DNA of 64,000 nucleotides from Neptunomonas antarctica (GCF_001305295.1 NZ_LJSI01000017.1:1-64000), one strand, 5' to 3'. Numbered from the stretch's first letter, positions 18,840-28,796 are shown. Numbers and translations are program-made. The notes: generated from the sequence alone by a model not told the origin.

Positions 18840-20534
18840 CTAATGTGCTGAGCGTGTCCCGGTAATCGATTTGCTCAGCAGTATCACCGGAATAATCCCC
18901 ACCAGAACAATTAACAGAGCCGCCAGTGCACACTGTTCCAGTTGTTCGTCTGAGGCATACTGATAAACAAAGGTTGCCAGCGTATCGTAATTGAAGGGTC
19001 GTAAGATCAGGGTGGCGGGTAGTTCTTTCATGCAATCGACAAAAACAACCAGCATGGCGGTAAGTAATCCGCCTTTGATCAGTGGAAAGTGAACTTTTAG
19101 CAGCGTCTTTCCAGGTGACATCCCTAATGAACGGGCTGCCATATCCATAGTGGGGGTGACTTTACTCAGCGAGCTGTCTACCGCACCGGTGGCTACGGCG
19201 AGAAAACGCACACAGTAGGCAAACATCACTGCAAATACGGTACCGCTCAGCAGCAGCCCTGTTGATAGGTTAAATTGACTGCGCATGATGGCATCAACCC
19301 AGTTATCAAAGGCGGCCAATGGGATGATGACACCAATGGCCAGCACTGCGCCAGGTAACGCATAGCCAAGGCTGGAAAAACGCACGGCTGATGTTAATCC
19401 GATACGTTTAGGGTTTAAGCGTTTTGCATAAGTTAATAATACGGCCAGCACTAAGCATAAAAGGGCTGCTCCACCGGAGAGCAGAAAACTATGGCTGGCG
19501 TGTTGTAAGAAGTCCGTCGTAAAAAACTGATCGAGATGGCTGGCGGAATAGACGAGCAGTAGTATGACCGGAATGATAAACCCCAGTAAAATCGGTATCA
19601 GGCAAGCCATAAAGGCCAGAATTCCACGGGTGCCACGTAGAGGGTATACCTGAATAGCTTTGAAGCGGTCAGTACTGTGAAATTGTTTTTGTTTGGCGCG
19701 GGCAACGCGTTCGAGCGTGATGAGTACCACGACGAAGATCATCATCATGGTGGCAATTTGTGCAGCGCCGCCCAGGTTGCCCATGTTAAGCCAGGTGTCA
19801 TAAATCCCAGCGCTCATGCTTTGTACTGCAAAATAATCTACCGTACCGAAATCGTTGAGTGTTTCCATTGAAACTAATGATAGCCCTACGGCTATAGACG
19901 GGCGGGCGATTGGCAGAGATATACGGTAAAAGCTCTGCCACGGCGTGCAGCCCATCAGGCGGCTGGCATCTTTCAGGCTCATGGATTGTTCAAGAAATGC
20001 CGCACGTGACATCAGGTAAACATAAGGATAAAGCACCAGCGTCAGCATTGTGATGGCGCCCGGCAGCGATCGGATGTGTGGAAACCAGTAATCTCTGGCG
20101 CTTTGCCAGCCAAAAATATCACGTAAAAACCCTTGTACGGGGCCTGCAAACTCTAATAAGTCTGTATAGATATAAGCAATGACGTAAGCGGGTACAGCAA
20201 AAGGCAACAACAGCGCCCATTCAAAGTATCGTTTACCCGGAAATTGACACATAGTGACGAGCCAGGCCGTCGTGACACCAATAATTACCGAAAACGACGC
20301 GACGCCAATCATGAGTTGCAGCGTGGTGATAATGTAGACAGGCAGAACGGTATCAGCCAGATGGCGCCAGATATTTTCTTCCGGAAAAAGTGCCAGATAA
20401 AATACAGCAAGTACCGGAAGCGCGACCAATAAGGCAGCGCCCCAGCTACTGATGTACCAGCCGGTGCTATTACTTGCGCCAGTAGGGCGTGTAATAAAGC
20501 TTTTAGTTGAGCTTGAAATTAAATGTGTATTCAT
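18840..20534 (-). CDS. fbpB: Ferric-iron ABC transporter permease
   Basis: A 564-residue permease containing two fused binding-protein-dependent transport modules (about 60-290 and 330-555), as usual for FbpB/HitB/SfuB proteins. Each half has an EAA-like loop (LMGCTPWQSFYRISLP and SLGMSPGKTLLKVHFP). Reading could begin at a TTG (20546), but the ATG at 20534 is preferred. It follows fbpA after a spacer that contains a 10-bp hairpin. It probably forms the homodimeric or pseudodimeric channel used with FbpC. Confidence 0.92.
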   Translation of the reverse strand: MNTHLISSSTKSFITRPTGASNSTGWYISSWGAALLVALPVLAVFYLALFPEENIWRHLADTVLPVYIITTLQLMIGVASFSVIIGVTTAWLVTMCQFPGKRYFEWALLLPFAVPAYVIAYIYTDLLEFAGPVQGFLRDIFGWQSARDYWFPHIRSLPGAITMLTLVLYPYVYLMSRAAFLEQSMSLKDASRLMGCTPWQSFYRISLPIARPSIAVGLSLVSMETLNDFGTVDYFAVQSMSAGIYDTWLNMGNLGGAAQIATMMMIFVVVLITLERVARAKQKQFHSTDRFKAIQVYPLRGTRGILAFMACLIPILLGFIIPVILLLVYSASHLDQFFTTDFLQHASHSFLLSGGAALLCLVLAVLLTYAKRLNPKRIGLTSAVRFSSLGYALPGAVLAIGVIIPLAAFDNWVDAIMRSQFNLSTGLLLSGTVFAVMFAYCVRFLAVATGAVDSSLSKVTPTMDMAARSLGMSPGKTLLKVHFPLIKGGLLTAMLVVFVDCMKELPATLILRPFNYDTLATFVYQYASDEQLEQCALAALLIVLVGIIPVILLSKSITGTRSAH

Positions 20535-20547
20535 TGGCCAAAACAAT

Positions 20548-20576
20548 AAAACGATAGCCGCGAAGACTATCGTTTT
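20548..20576 (-). terminator. Intercistronic hairpin between fbpA and fbpB
   Basis: A perfect 10-bp inverted repeat (AAAACGATAG / CTATCGTTTT) with a 9-base loop. On the minus strand the distal arm ends in TTTT and is followed by ATTGTTTT. It lies 14 bp before the fbpB ATG. It could be a partial terminator or an mRNA stabiliser that raises fbpA above fbpB. Confidence 0.65.
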
Positions 20577-20647
20577 GGTTAATTAAAGTCACTAGCACAT
20601 TAGTAAATTAACGCGCTGAAGACCACATTGATAACGAAGCTGCAGGC

Positions 20648-21676
20648 CTAGTTATCAAAACCAACTTTATCAACCAGCTTGGCGGCGGCTGAACGTTGTG
20701 CAGAAACTTCTTGCAGGTTGATTGAGTCACCTTTGAAGTTACTCATGTATTTTTCGATCAACGCTGAACGCGGTGTATCAGGGCGCACCGGAAACTCGAA
20801 GTTAGCATCGGCATAGTAGCGTTGTGCCTGTTCTTGAGTAAGGAACTCAATCAGCTTTTTAGCGGCTTCAGGATGCGGAGCATATTTAGTCACGCCTGCA
20901 CCTGAAATGTTCATGTGAGTGCCGCGGTCATTCTGATTTGGAAACACCAGATTGACCGATTCAGCCCATGCTTTTTGTTCAGGTTCTTTTTCGTTGGTCA
21001 GCATGTGTCCGAAATAGTAGGAGTTTCCAAGCGCCAGATCACATACGCCTTCTTTAATTGCTTTTACCTGAGCGCGGTCATTTCCCTGTGGTTTCTGAGC
21101 GAGGTTTTCTTTGACAGCGCTTAACCATATTTCGGCTTCTGCTTCGCCGTGATGTGCGATCATGCTGCCGATCAGAGAGAGGTTATACGTGTGTTTACCG
21201 CTACGTGTACAGATACGGCCTTTCCATTTAGGATCAGCCAGCTCTTCGTATGAAGTGATTTCGCCTTCTTTAACACGGTCTTTTGATGCATAAATGAGGC
21301 GCGCCCGTGATGTTAAACCGATCCAGCGACCTTCAGGATCACGGTATTGTGCCGGTACATTTTGATTAACAATATCGCTGGACAGTGGTGCAAACAGATC
21401 TTTTTCGGTGGCATCAAACAGTGGTCCTATATCTGACGTCAGTAAGATGTCAGCAGGTGAGTTACGGCCTTCATGCTCTAAACGTTCCAGTAATCCTTTT
21501 TTTGCAAAAACCACGTTGGTTTTAATGCCGGTCTGTTCTGAAAAAGCTTTCAATAAAGGCTCAATAAGAAAGGTCTGGCGATAAGAATATATATTCACTT
21601 CCTCGGCCTGTGCTGCGGTATTGAAAGTCAGCGCTGTGGTTAGGGTGGCAAAAGCAAACAGAGATTTACGCAACAT
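20648..21676 (-). CDS. fbpA: Periplasmic ferric-iron-binding protein
   Basis: 342 residues with a Sec signal peptide (MLRKSLFAFATLTTALTF, cleavage about after AQA-23/24). The mature start EEVNIYSYR and the late paired tyrosines in QRYYADANFEFPVRP match class C Fe(III)-binding proteins, in which such tyrosines contact iron. It delivers iron to FbpB/FbpC. The start has an AGGA site. A candidate Fur box lies about 120 bp upstream. The gene is first in an fbpA-fbpB transcript on the minus strand. Confidence 0.94.
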   Translation of the reverse strand: MLRKSLFAFATLTTALTFNTAAQAEEVNIYSYRQTFLIEPLLKAFSEQTGIKTNVVFAKKGLLERLEHEGRNSPADILLTSDIGPLFDATEKDLFAPLSSDIVNQNVPAQYRDPEGRWIGLTSRARLIYASKDRVKEGEITSYEELADPKWKGRICTRSGKHTYNLSLIGSMIAHHGEAEAEIWLSAVKENLAQKPQGNDRAQVKAIKEGVCDLALGNSYYFGHMLTNEKEPEQKAWAESVNLVFPNQNDRGTHMNISGAGVTKYAPHPEAAKKLIEFLTQEQAQRYYADANFEFPVRPDTPRSALIEKYMSNFKGDSINLQEVSAQRSAAAKLVDKVGFDN

Positions 21677-21795
21677 GGTTATATCCTACTGGTTGAAAAA
21701 TAATGTTAAAAACACACATGATCAAAACATTTTGTTGAACGCATTATTTAAACTTTCTAATTCAAGCTATTTAATTAAATAAGCGGCTAAACGGT

Positions 21796-21814
21796 AACGC
21801 GAATTATTATCGTT
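21796..21814 (-). promoter_or_regulatory. Candidate Fur box upstream of fbpA
   Basis: Read on the minus strand, AACGATAATAATTCGCGTT matches the 19-bp Fur consensus at 14 of 18 counted positions, with the half GATAATAATT well kept. It is 120 bp upstream of the fbpA start, so a promoter just downstream of it is implied but not identified. Weaker than the fbpC site. Confidence 0.45.
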
Positions 21815-21933
21815 AAGATAGGAGTTGTTGTCAATGCGGATGCGTATAATTCTCACTACCATTCTCTTATAAGTTTATATTATTTGATTCATATCATATA
21901 ACCGAGGGCGCCCGCTATTATCTTTCATGCCCG

Positions 21934-22650
21934 TTAGAGGGTAGGGAATAGACGCGATAAAATAGCGGGTATCGCTGTTTCTACGCGTAAGATGCGTTGC
22001 CCCACATGAAAAGGAGTCAGCCCTGCTTGCTTTAGCTTTTCGACTTCGTAGGGGATAAATCCTCCTTCGGGACCGATAGCGAGGGTGGTAGGGCAGAGGC
22101 CGGGCTCTGGGCATTCGATGGCATAATACGGATGGGCAACCAATCCTCGTGTGTTGGCGCAGATGGCAGGTAGTTCGTCTTCTACAAACGGTTTGAAGCG
22201 CTTTCGGACGTGCACCACCGGCATGTGTGTATCCATTGCTTGCTCAAGGCCAAGCTGAAGTTGCTCATTAATCGCATTTTCTGCCAGTAAGGGAGACGAC
22301 CAGTAGCTTTTATCGACACGGTAGCTATGCAGCAGATACAGTTCTTTGACACCCATTGTGCTGATGGTTTGTAAAATACGTTTGAGCATTTTTGGTCTGG
22401 GTAACGCAAGTAGCAATGTAAGGGGTAGTTGTGCAGGAGCTGCTTGCGTCAATGATATCTCAAGTGTTACTTGTGTATCGTCAATGCTGATGACCTGGCC
22501 GGTGCCGCTTAAGCCGTTTATTTGGCCTACACGCAAGGACGAGTCAGGCTGCGCTTTATGTATGTCAACTATGTGTTTATGGCGTCTGTCACGCAGGCAG
22601 ATGCGATTATGAGCGCAGAAGTCACTTTCATTAAAAAGAATCAGGTTCAT
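21934..22650 (-). CDS. rsmE: 16S rRNA (uracil-1498-N3)-methyltransferase RsmE
   Basis: SPOUT-family methyltransferase that modifies U1498 of 16S rRNA. 238 residues with an N-terminal PUA-like part (RDRRHKHIVDIHKAQPDSS) and the C-terminal knot segments LAIGPEGGFIPYEVEKLK and GQRILRVETA, which bind S-adenosylmethionine. It stands alone, divergent from the MATE gene. Confidence 0.95.
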   Translation of the reverse strand: MNLILFNESDFCAHNRICLRDRRHKHIVDIHKAQPDSSLRVGQINGLSGTGQVISIDDTQVTLEISLTQAAPAQLPLTLLLALPRPKMLKRILQTISTMGVKELYLLHSYRVDKSYWSSPLLAENAINEQLQLGLEQAMDTHMPVVHVRKRFKPFVEDELPAICANTRGLVAHPYYAIECPEPGLCPTTLAIGPEGGFIPYEVEKLKQAGLTPFHVGQRILRVETAIPAILSRLFPTL

Positions 22651-22820
22651 TAATTATCCGCTTGCTGGTACTTGATAGATGTTCTTACTGGATGTACTTG
22701 CCAGATGTGTTCCTATAGTTACATATCATGAACACATTCTTCTATTATGATCGTTTTTCTTTTACTTATCAGCCGTTAGAATAGCCCCTTGTTTTTTAAG
22801 TACAGAGAGCCGCGCCTTCT

Positions 22821-24167
22821 ATGGCCACGCCAAATTTACTGCAAGATACGATTCGACCTACGTTGCTTCGAATGACTCTGCCGATGATGGTGGGTATCGT
22901 GAGCCTAATGTTGTTTAACCTTGCTGATATTTATTTTGTCTCTTTATTGGGTACCGCGCCGATGGCGGCGCTGGCATTTACCTTTCCGGTGACTTTTTCA
23001 GTGGTGAGCTTGGCGATTGGTTTTGGTATCGGTACCTCGGCTATATTAGCCCGCTTGATTGGTGAGGGACAACAGGAAAAAGCGGCAGAGCTGGCAACGG
23101 ATAATCTGATGATGACGCTATTGTTGGTATTGGGCATCAGCTTAATAGCGCAGTTTTTCATGACGCCGTTGTTCACACTCATGGGAGCGACTGAAGAGCA
23201 GTTGCCCTACATTCTGGCGTACATGAATATCTGGTGGTTCGGTGCCGTATTTTTGGTCACTAATATGGTGGCCAACAGTGTATTGCGTGCCAGGGGTGAT
23301 ACAAAAACCCCGGCATTAGTGATGGCTGTTTCCTCCGTACTGAATATGCTGTTGGATCCATTGCTGATATTTGGTTGGGGGCCCGTGCCCGCGATGGGTA
23401 TTCAGGGAGCCGCTATGGCGAGTGTTATTGCCTGGACGGGTATTTTTATTGTCGTAATATACGTGCTGTATCAGCGTTATAAACTAATCATATTGATGCG
23501 ACCTATAGCACGTAGAGTGTTCGGCCATTGGCTTACCGTGATGAAGATTGGTGTGCCTGCTGCCTTATCAAACATGATGACACCGATCGCTGGAGGTGTA
23601 TTGACTGCGATGGTAGCGCAGCATGGTGCGGAAGCCGTAGCTGCTTTCGGGGTGGGGAATCGTCTCGAATCATTGTCATTGCTGGTGTGTTTGGCATTGT
23701 CTATGACGCTACCGCCTTTTGTAAGCCAGAACTTTGGTGCGGGGCATATTCATCGAGTGATTACCGCGTATCAGGGGGCGATAAAATTTGCCTTGATATG
23801 GCAATTATTAGTATTTGTACTGCTCTGGATATTCAGGGAATCCATAGCCGACTTGTTCGCTGCCTCTGAGTTGATTAAAGCTCCGTTACTGATGTGGCTG
23901 AGTATTGTGCCGTTAGGCTTTGGCATGCAGGCCGTTATTTTCTTGAGCGCTTCGACACTGAATGCACTTCATCAGCCTTTACGGGCCATGCGTATCAGTA
24001 TTTTGCGTTTGTTTGTTTTCTTCATTCCTATGGCATGGATCGCCAATGAAGTGTGGGGCCTGCAGGGGATGTTCGTGGCGTTTGTATTAGCCAACAGTGC
24101 CGCATCATTGGTCGCTTATCGTGTTGTTAGCCAATTATTGGTTGTAAAATGTGGCTCACAACAATAG
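22821..24167 (+). CDS. MATE-family efflux transporter
   Basis: 448-residue polytopic protein with about 12 hydrophobic spans and two homologous halves, typical of multidrug and toxic compound extrusion antiporters (Na+ or H+ coupled). The N-terminal TLPMMVGIVSLMLFNLADIYFV region and the motif VLRARGDTKTPALVM, a marker of the DinF/NorM-like superfamily, are present. The substrate cannot be told. No regulator gene is adjacent, and it is divergent from rsmE. Confidence 0.9.
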   Translation: MATPNLLQDTIRPTLLRMTLPMMVGIVSLMLFNLADIYFVSLLGTAPMAALAFTFPVTFSVVSLAIGFGIGTSAILARLIGEGQQEKAAELATDNLMMTLLLVLGISLIAQFFMTPLFTLMGATEEQLPYILAYMNIWWFGAVFLVTNMVANSVLRARGDTKTPALVMAVSSVLNMLLDPLLIFGWGPVPAMGIQGAAMASVIAWTGIFIVVIYVLYQRYKLIILMRPIARRVFGHWLTVMKIGVPAALSNMMTPIAGGVLTAMVAQHGAEAVAAFGVGNRLESLSLLVCLALSMTLPPFVSQNFGAGHIHRVITAYQGAIKFALIWQLLVFVLLWIFRESIADLFAASELIKAPLLMWLSIVPLGFGMQAVIFLSASTLNALHQPLRAMRISILRLFVFFIPMAWIANEVWGLQGMFVAFVLANSAASLVAYRVVSQLLVVKCGSQQ

Positions 24168-24398
24168 TCTTGGCTTTTCAGGCATTAAGTTAGTATTCAG
24201 GAATTTTCAGTTTTTAGAATGACAGGTTGTATCATTATTCGTTCATATTTAAGCATTATGCTTAAGGCTATAAACCAAAAGTCATATTATTAAAGTGAAG
24301 TCTTAGGTCTATGATCAAGCTCATTACAGACAAACAAAATAAACAATAGTAAATAAAATCAATATAACAAAATAATTTTAAAGAGAAGGGATGTGATT

Positions 24399-25148
24399 AT
24401 GGGTAAGTTGGTTGCTCTTGTAACAGGTGGTACTGGTGGATTGGGCGCTTCAATATGCCGGACTCTGGCAGATAAAGGTTTCACAGTAGTTGCCGGTTAT
24501 AACAGCGGTGGTAATCACGAAAAAGCAAAAGCGTGGCAAGCTGAACAAAAAGCAGATGGCTACGATATCCATGTTGCTTATGGTGATGTTACTAATACCG
24601 CTTCGTGTGAAGCATGTGTTGCTACCATTCAGGAATTGACGGGTGGTACGGTAGATGTGCTGGTTAACAATGCCGGTATTACCCGCGATGGACAGTTCAA
24701 GAAAATGAGCTGGGAACAGTGGGATGAAGTGATGTCAGCGAATCTGGACTCTATGTTCCATATGACTCGTCTGGTTATCAATCCGATGCTGGCAAAAGGC
24801 TTTGGTCGCGTTATCAATATTTCATCTGTTAATGCTCAGAAAGGTCAGTTCGGCCAGTGTAACTACTCTGCTGCTAAAGCGGGTATTCATGGTTTTACGA
24901 AAGCATTGGCTCAGGAAGTTGCTTCTAAGGGCGTTACTGTCAACACAGTATCTCCTGGTTATGTCATGACGCCGATGGTAGCGAAAATAGCTGTTGAAGT
25001 TCAGCAGAAAATTTGTTCTACCATTCCTGTGGGTCGTTTTGGTACACCAGAAGAGATTGGCCGCATCGTAACATTCCTGGCTGAAGAAGAGTCTGGATAT
25101 ATTACGGGTGCTGATCTGTCTATCAATGGTGGCTTGCACATGTCTTAA
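24399..25148 (+). CDS. phaB: Acetoacetyl-CoA reductase (PHB synthesis)
   Basis: Short-chain dehydrogenase/reductase of 249 residues that reduces acetoacetyl-CoA to (R)-3-hydroxybutyryl-CoA with NADPH. The cofactor motif TGGTGGLG, the NNAG motif and the catalytic Ser-Tyr-Lys (ISS ... YSAAK) are visible, as are the PhaB-like stretches GQFGQCNYSAAKAG and SPGYVMTPMV. GTG 24393 is in frame, but ATG 24399 has better spacing to the AGAGAAGGG site. phaA and phaC are not in the window, so the PHB role is inferred from family similarity. A terminator follows. Confidence 0.9.
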   Translation: MGKLVALVTGGTGGLGASICRTLADKGFTVVAGYNSGGNHEKAKAWQAEQKADGYDIHVAYGDVTNTASCEACVATIQELTGGTVDVLVNNAGITRDGQFKKMSWEQWDEVMSANLDSMFHMTRLVINPMLAKGFGRVINISSVNAQKGQFGQCNYSAAKAGIHGFTKALAQEVASKGVTVNTVSPGYVMTPMVAKIAVEVQQKICSTIPVGRFGTPEEIGRIVTFLAEEESGYITGADLSINGGLHMS

Positions 25149-25166
25149 TGACATCGGTTTAGTTAC

Positions 25167-25196
25167 AAAAAAACCCGCGAATTTCGCGGGTTTTTT
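25167..25196. terminator. Bidirectional terminator between phaB and the DUF349 gene
   Basis: ACCCGCGA and TCGCGGGT form a perfect 8-bp stem with loop ATT. Six or more A on the left and TTTTTT on the right let it serve both convergent genes. Confidence 0.92.
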
Positions 25197-25201
25197 ATGC
25201 T

Positions 25202-25220
25202 CTGGCTTTATCAAAGCCAG
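25202..25220. other. Second hairpin next to the phaB terminator
   Basis: CTGGCTTT-ATC-AAAGCCAG, an 8-bp perfect stem, begins 6 bp after the phaB terminator. It may help end transcription of the convergent DUF349 gene. Confidence 0.5.
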
Positions 25221-25259
25221 TCTCGTAATGGGCGTCGTAATGACAGTAGAGGGCGCGTA

Positions 25260-28163
25260 TTAATTGAACACGGTGTCTATTAAGGTTTGGAGGCGCTGGT
25301 TCAACGCTTCGTTAGCGTAGCGGAAGGGAACCGATAATGACTCAAATTCCAACTTTTTGATATCGGTCAGATTCACAGATTGCTGCTGATCCAATGCTTG
25401 CTGTAATCGCTGCATCAGGTATTCCATACGTAATACCTGATCGTGCTCCGGTGATGGCAGGCTGAGTGCGATCTCCAAACGGATACAGATTTTACGTAGC
25501 TCTCGATCTGAGTTGCAAAGCAGAGTTTCAAGATTAGCTTCATCTGCGGCTATCAATTCAATTTGGTTGCGTCGACTGATTAGTTTCTCATTTAAGCTGC
25601 TACCAGCATTCAGCGTCCAACCCGCAAAGAAATCCTCAAGGGGTTGCACTAAGGGGTTCTTGAGAATGTTTTCTTCGAACCGATCGCATAAGTCTGAATG
25701 GAATAACAAGCTCTGGCTATCTTTATGTTCTGTTAGCCTGGTAAGTGCTTTCGTTTGTTGTTCCAGACAGCGTGCGGCTTGGTTGAACTTCTCAATATCT
25801 TGAGACGGCAATGATTCGCTATATAGCTCAATGAGCTGACGCGCTTCATTGAGTCGGTTAAGTTTTGTCCGGGTATGCAATGGAGCTTCTGCAAAGGTCA
25901 GCAGTTCATCTGTGATCATCTGAAGTTGTAATTTTGCAGAGTGCATCGCTTCACGTGAGGGCGATTGTTCTTGCAACCTCTGGAAGATAGTGTCGCAGTG
26001 CTCGCGGAATGTTTTCCAGAGTTTTCTTTCCTGGCTATGGAATGTTGGGCCGCATTCTTTCCAGTCTTTTTGTAATTTTTTAGCCTGTTCAGCTGCCGCA
26101 ACTACATCTTCTGAGGCAGTTAACGCTTCTGCATCGATGATTAGTTGTGCTTTGCTGGCCATTGAACATTCTTTTGCTTCCTGAAAGTGTGCTTCAGCGT
26201 CTTGAAGCAAGGCATTAAACTTGGTTTGTAAGGCTTGTCCCGGATTACGGTCAACGGGTACAAAGCGTCGCCATTCAGTCTTGGCGGCTTGAATTATTTG
26301 TTCAATCGCACGCCAGTCAGATGTATCCCACTCTATCTGCTGTAGGTAGGCGGCGACTTCTTTATAAATAAGTTCTTTTTGTTGCAGGTTGTAACTGCGT
26401 GCTTCATTTTGTTTTCCAAAAAAGACTTCGCAAGGCTCGTAGGCTTTATCGGAGGCTGTTTTGAAGCGCTTCCAGGTTGTTTGCGAATGGAACGGATCAG
26501 TCGCATCCAGCATTTTCCACTGTTGCTGGAATGCTTTAATCTGTTTGGCTTTTTCCTGCGCGGGTAAATCCTGAAAAATCAGGTTTTCCATATCAAGACA
26601 TAGCTGGTCTTTTTTCGGTGTGACAGCGAAGCCTTGCCAATCTTTTAGCTCATCAAGACGGGTCTGCAGACTTTTAAATTGTTGCTCAAGCTGCGAATTT
26701 ATCGCGCCATTTGATTGCGAGGTTAGCTGTGAAAATAGTTCGGTGGCTTTACGTGAGGTCTTATCGGCTGCTTTGATAACGCCGTTATCAATCGCTGACT
26801 CGAGTTGTTCGAGTTGCGTTTGCAGTTTTTTAGACAGCTCAGCTGTTTTCTGGGTGTGTTGCTGTTGTTCATCCGTCAGCTGTAAAATAAGTCGATCTAA
26901 TTCCAACAATGGCTCAGGGCGCTCAACGGGTACTGGCCATGCTGTTTTTTTCAGAACTGTTTTCGCCTGTTTCAGCTGCTGTGATGTGGTTTTTTTCTGA
27001 TAAACAGGTTGCTTAGTCGTCGCCAAAAAAGCAGAAATATCGGCAAGTTTTACATCTATGGAACTGGCATGTTTGAGAATGCCGGAGAATTTTTGCTGAA
27101 GTTGATTAAAAGTTTTTTGTTGAGCCCCGGAAGTATCGTCAGTGATAGTCATCCATTGTGTTTGGTAGACTTCAAACTGAAGAGTATGCGCAGAAATACT
27201 ATTGTCTTGCCCTTCGGTTAAGAGTCCTTCAGTTAAGAATCCTTGGGTTAAGTGCTCTTCTGTGGGGGTGGCTGCGATGGGAGCTGATTCTAATGACGTG
27301 ATGAAGGCTTGCAGTTGTTCCAATAATTCGTCTGCTGTGATGCGTACCAACGCTATACGCTCATGCTCTTGCTTTTCTTCAGCGGCCTTATCGTTGATAA
27401 GTTTAATACGCTCTTTGCAGGTATCGATCGCTTCAGAAAACTGCGGTTGATAAGTAGCCGTTACAGACTCTCCCAGTGCTTGCCATTCTTGAGAGATAAC
27501 CTCAGATTTTGCAGCATAGAGGGGTTGCCATACACCGTTGGCGAGGCTTTTTATTTGCTCAAGTATATTTTCGGCAAGGGCATGTCGTGCCTGTTGCTGC
27601 TTTTCTTGTTCGCGTAATGCGTTGGATTTATCACGCATCATATGGTAAATCGTTTTGTCTTTTTGGCGCGTTATTTTCAGCAATTTCTCAATAATATCGG
27701 GATCGGTAATGCGCTCTGCAGCGGTTTTACGAATGCTAATAGGTGCCGTAGACGTGGCAATATCCAAAAGTTGATTCTGATTGTCGACTTGCTGAATCAG
27801 GCTGGATTGCAAATCCGGAAAATGCGTTTGGCACACAACGCGCCAAACGGCGGGCTTATTGCTGCAGTGCTGGAGTCTATCAAACGATCTTTCCGGATGA
27901 TCCTCTGCATTCAATTTATGCGTTAGCTGCTTTTCAATAATATCCGAATCAGATGCTGACTGTTCCAGCAGATCAATGAGGTTATTAATACTAGCAATCT
28001 GTTCGATTGCCGTTTGTCTGACTATATGGTCAGGATCTTTAGTGACCAACACCGAGAGAATGTGAAATTCATCGACACAATCATCGCTTAATTTTTTGGC
28101 GGCAGTTGATCGGATAGCTGGATTTGTATGTTGCCATTTAGGCTTAAAAAACTTTGATAACAT
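25260..28163 (-). CDS. Large DUF349-domain coiled-coil protein
   Basis: About 967 residues, cytoplasmic, with no signal peptide or membrane span. It has several copies of the DUF349 helical repeat, recognisable as segments like WKxxGxx-xxx-xxxLWxxFR (for example LQKDWKECGPTFHSQERKLW and FQQQWKMLDATDPFHSQTTW). The N-terminal 100 residues resemble HEAT-type repeats, and long Gln- and Glu-rich coiled coils fill the rest. The ATG at 28163 (MLSKFFKPKW) is preferred over an upstream TTG. Function is unknown; proteins of this family are widespread in gammaproteobacteria. It lies alone, convergent with phaB. Confidence 0.85.
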   Translation of the reverse strand: MLSKFFKPKWQHTNPAIRSTAAKKLSDDCVDEFHILSVLVTKDPDHIVRQTAIEQIASINNLIDLLEQSASDSDIIEKQLTHKLNAEDHPERSFDRLQHCSNKPAVWRVVCQTHFPDLQSSLIQQVDNQNQLLDIATSTAPISIRKTAAERITDPDIIEKLLKITRQKDKTIYHMMRDKSNALREQEKQQQARHALAENILEQIKSLANGVWQPLYAAKSEVISQEWQALGESVTATYQPQFSEAIDTCKERIKLINDKAAEEKQEHERIALVRITADELLEQLQAFITSLESAPIAATPTEEHLTQGFLTEGLLTEGQDNSISAHTLQFEVYQTQWMTITDDTSGAQQKTFNQLQQKFSGILKHASSIDVKLADISAFLATTKQPVYQKKTTSQQLKQAKTVLKKTAWPVPVERPEPLLELDRLILQLTDEQQQHTQKTAELSKKLQTQLEQLESAIDNGVIKAADKTSRKATELFSQLTSQSNGAINSQLEQQFKSLQTRLDELKDWQGFAVTPKKDQLCLDMENLIFQDLPAQEKAKQIKAFQQQWKMLDATDPFHSQTTWKRFKTASDKAYEPCEVFFGKQNEARSYNLQQKELIYKEVAAYLQQIEWDTSDWRAIEQIIQAAKTEWRRFVPVDRNPGQALQTKFNALLQDAEAHFQEAKECSMASKAQLIIDAEALTASEDVVAAAEQAKKLQKDWKECGPTFHSQERKLWKTFREHCDTIFQRLQEQSPSREAMHSAKLQLQMITDELLTFAEAPLHTRTKLNRLNEARQLIELYSESLPSQDIEKFNQAARCLEQQTKALTRLTEHKDSQSLLFHSDLCDRFEENILKNPLVQPLEDFFAGWTLNAGSSLNEKLISRRNQIELIAADEANLETLLCNSDRELRKICIRLEIALSLPSPEHDQVLRMEYLMQRLQQALDQQQSVNLTDIKKLEFESLSVPFRYANEALNQRLQTLIDTVFN

Positions 28164-28367
28164 TAAAAGATATTCTTGTATTAGCAAATACTGGATGACA
28201 GGAATCCAGATGAATGGGGATGCTTATACTAACGGTGATAGGGCCGTCAGTTAAAGCCTTGATAAATAAGTTTTAAAAAGGGGGGAGAGCCCCCATATTT
28301 TACTGTTTGGCTTATAGCCAGATGCTCAACATAAGCCTCAGAATATAACTATAAAAGGATATTCGTA

Positions 28368-28796
28368 TCAGGTAGCTGATCTGACATCGACTTCTCCATC
28401 AACGTAATACCATTGGCCATTTTTGGCGTAGAAGTTAGAACGCTCATGCAATATGCAGTGCTCTTCATCTGTTTCAAATTTCGCTTCAAATTCAACTACG
28501 CCTTTAGAGTCTCCTTTATGACCTGCTTCTTTATCGAGTATTGTCAGTCCTGTCCATGTCGTGAACTGGATCTGTTCGGCAATAATGGCACGATCAATGA
28601 CATCTCTTTTTTCAGGAGCGGTGGTATCAATAAGATAATCAATAGCACCTAATGCAAAGGCAGTATAACGGCTGCGCATGAGTTGCTCGGCGGTAGGAGC
28701 AGGTTTTTGACCTTCAATATAGGGCTCGCAACAATAAGCAAATGGCTTTTCTGATCCACACGGGCAACGTTGTTCTGTTGTTTGACTAGTCAGCAT
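28368..28796 (-). CDS. YchJ-family SEC-C motif protein
   Basis: 142 residues. The N-terminus has a SEC-C-like zinc motif (CPCGSEKPFAYCC) and is followed by the YchJ/UPF0225 domain with LMRSRYTAFALGAIDYL and the segment WTGLTILD. Metal binding is expected but the cellular role is unknown. It is divergent from sbcB. Related motifs occur in the SecA tail; no link to secretion is implied. Confidence 0.88.
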   Translation of the reverse strand: MLTSQTTEQRCPCGSEKPFAYCCEPYIEGQKPAPTAEQLMRSRYTAFALGAIDYLIDTTAPEKRDVIDRAIIAEQIQFTTWTGLTILDKEAGHKGDSKGVVEFEAKFETDEEHCILHERSNFYAKNGQWYYVDGEVDVRSAT

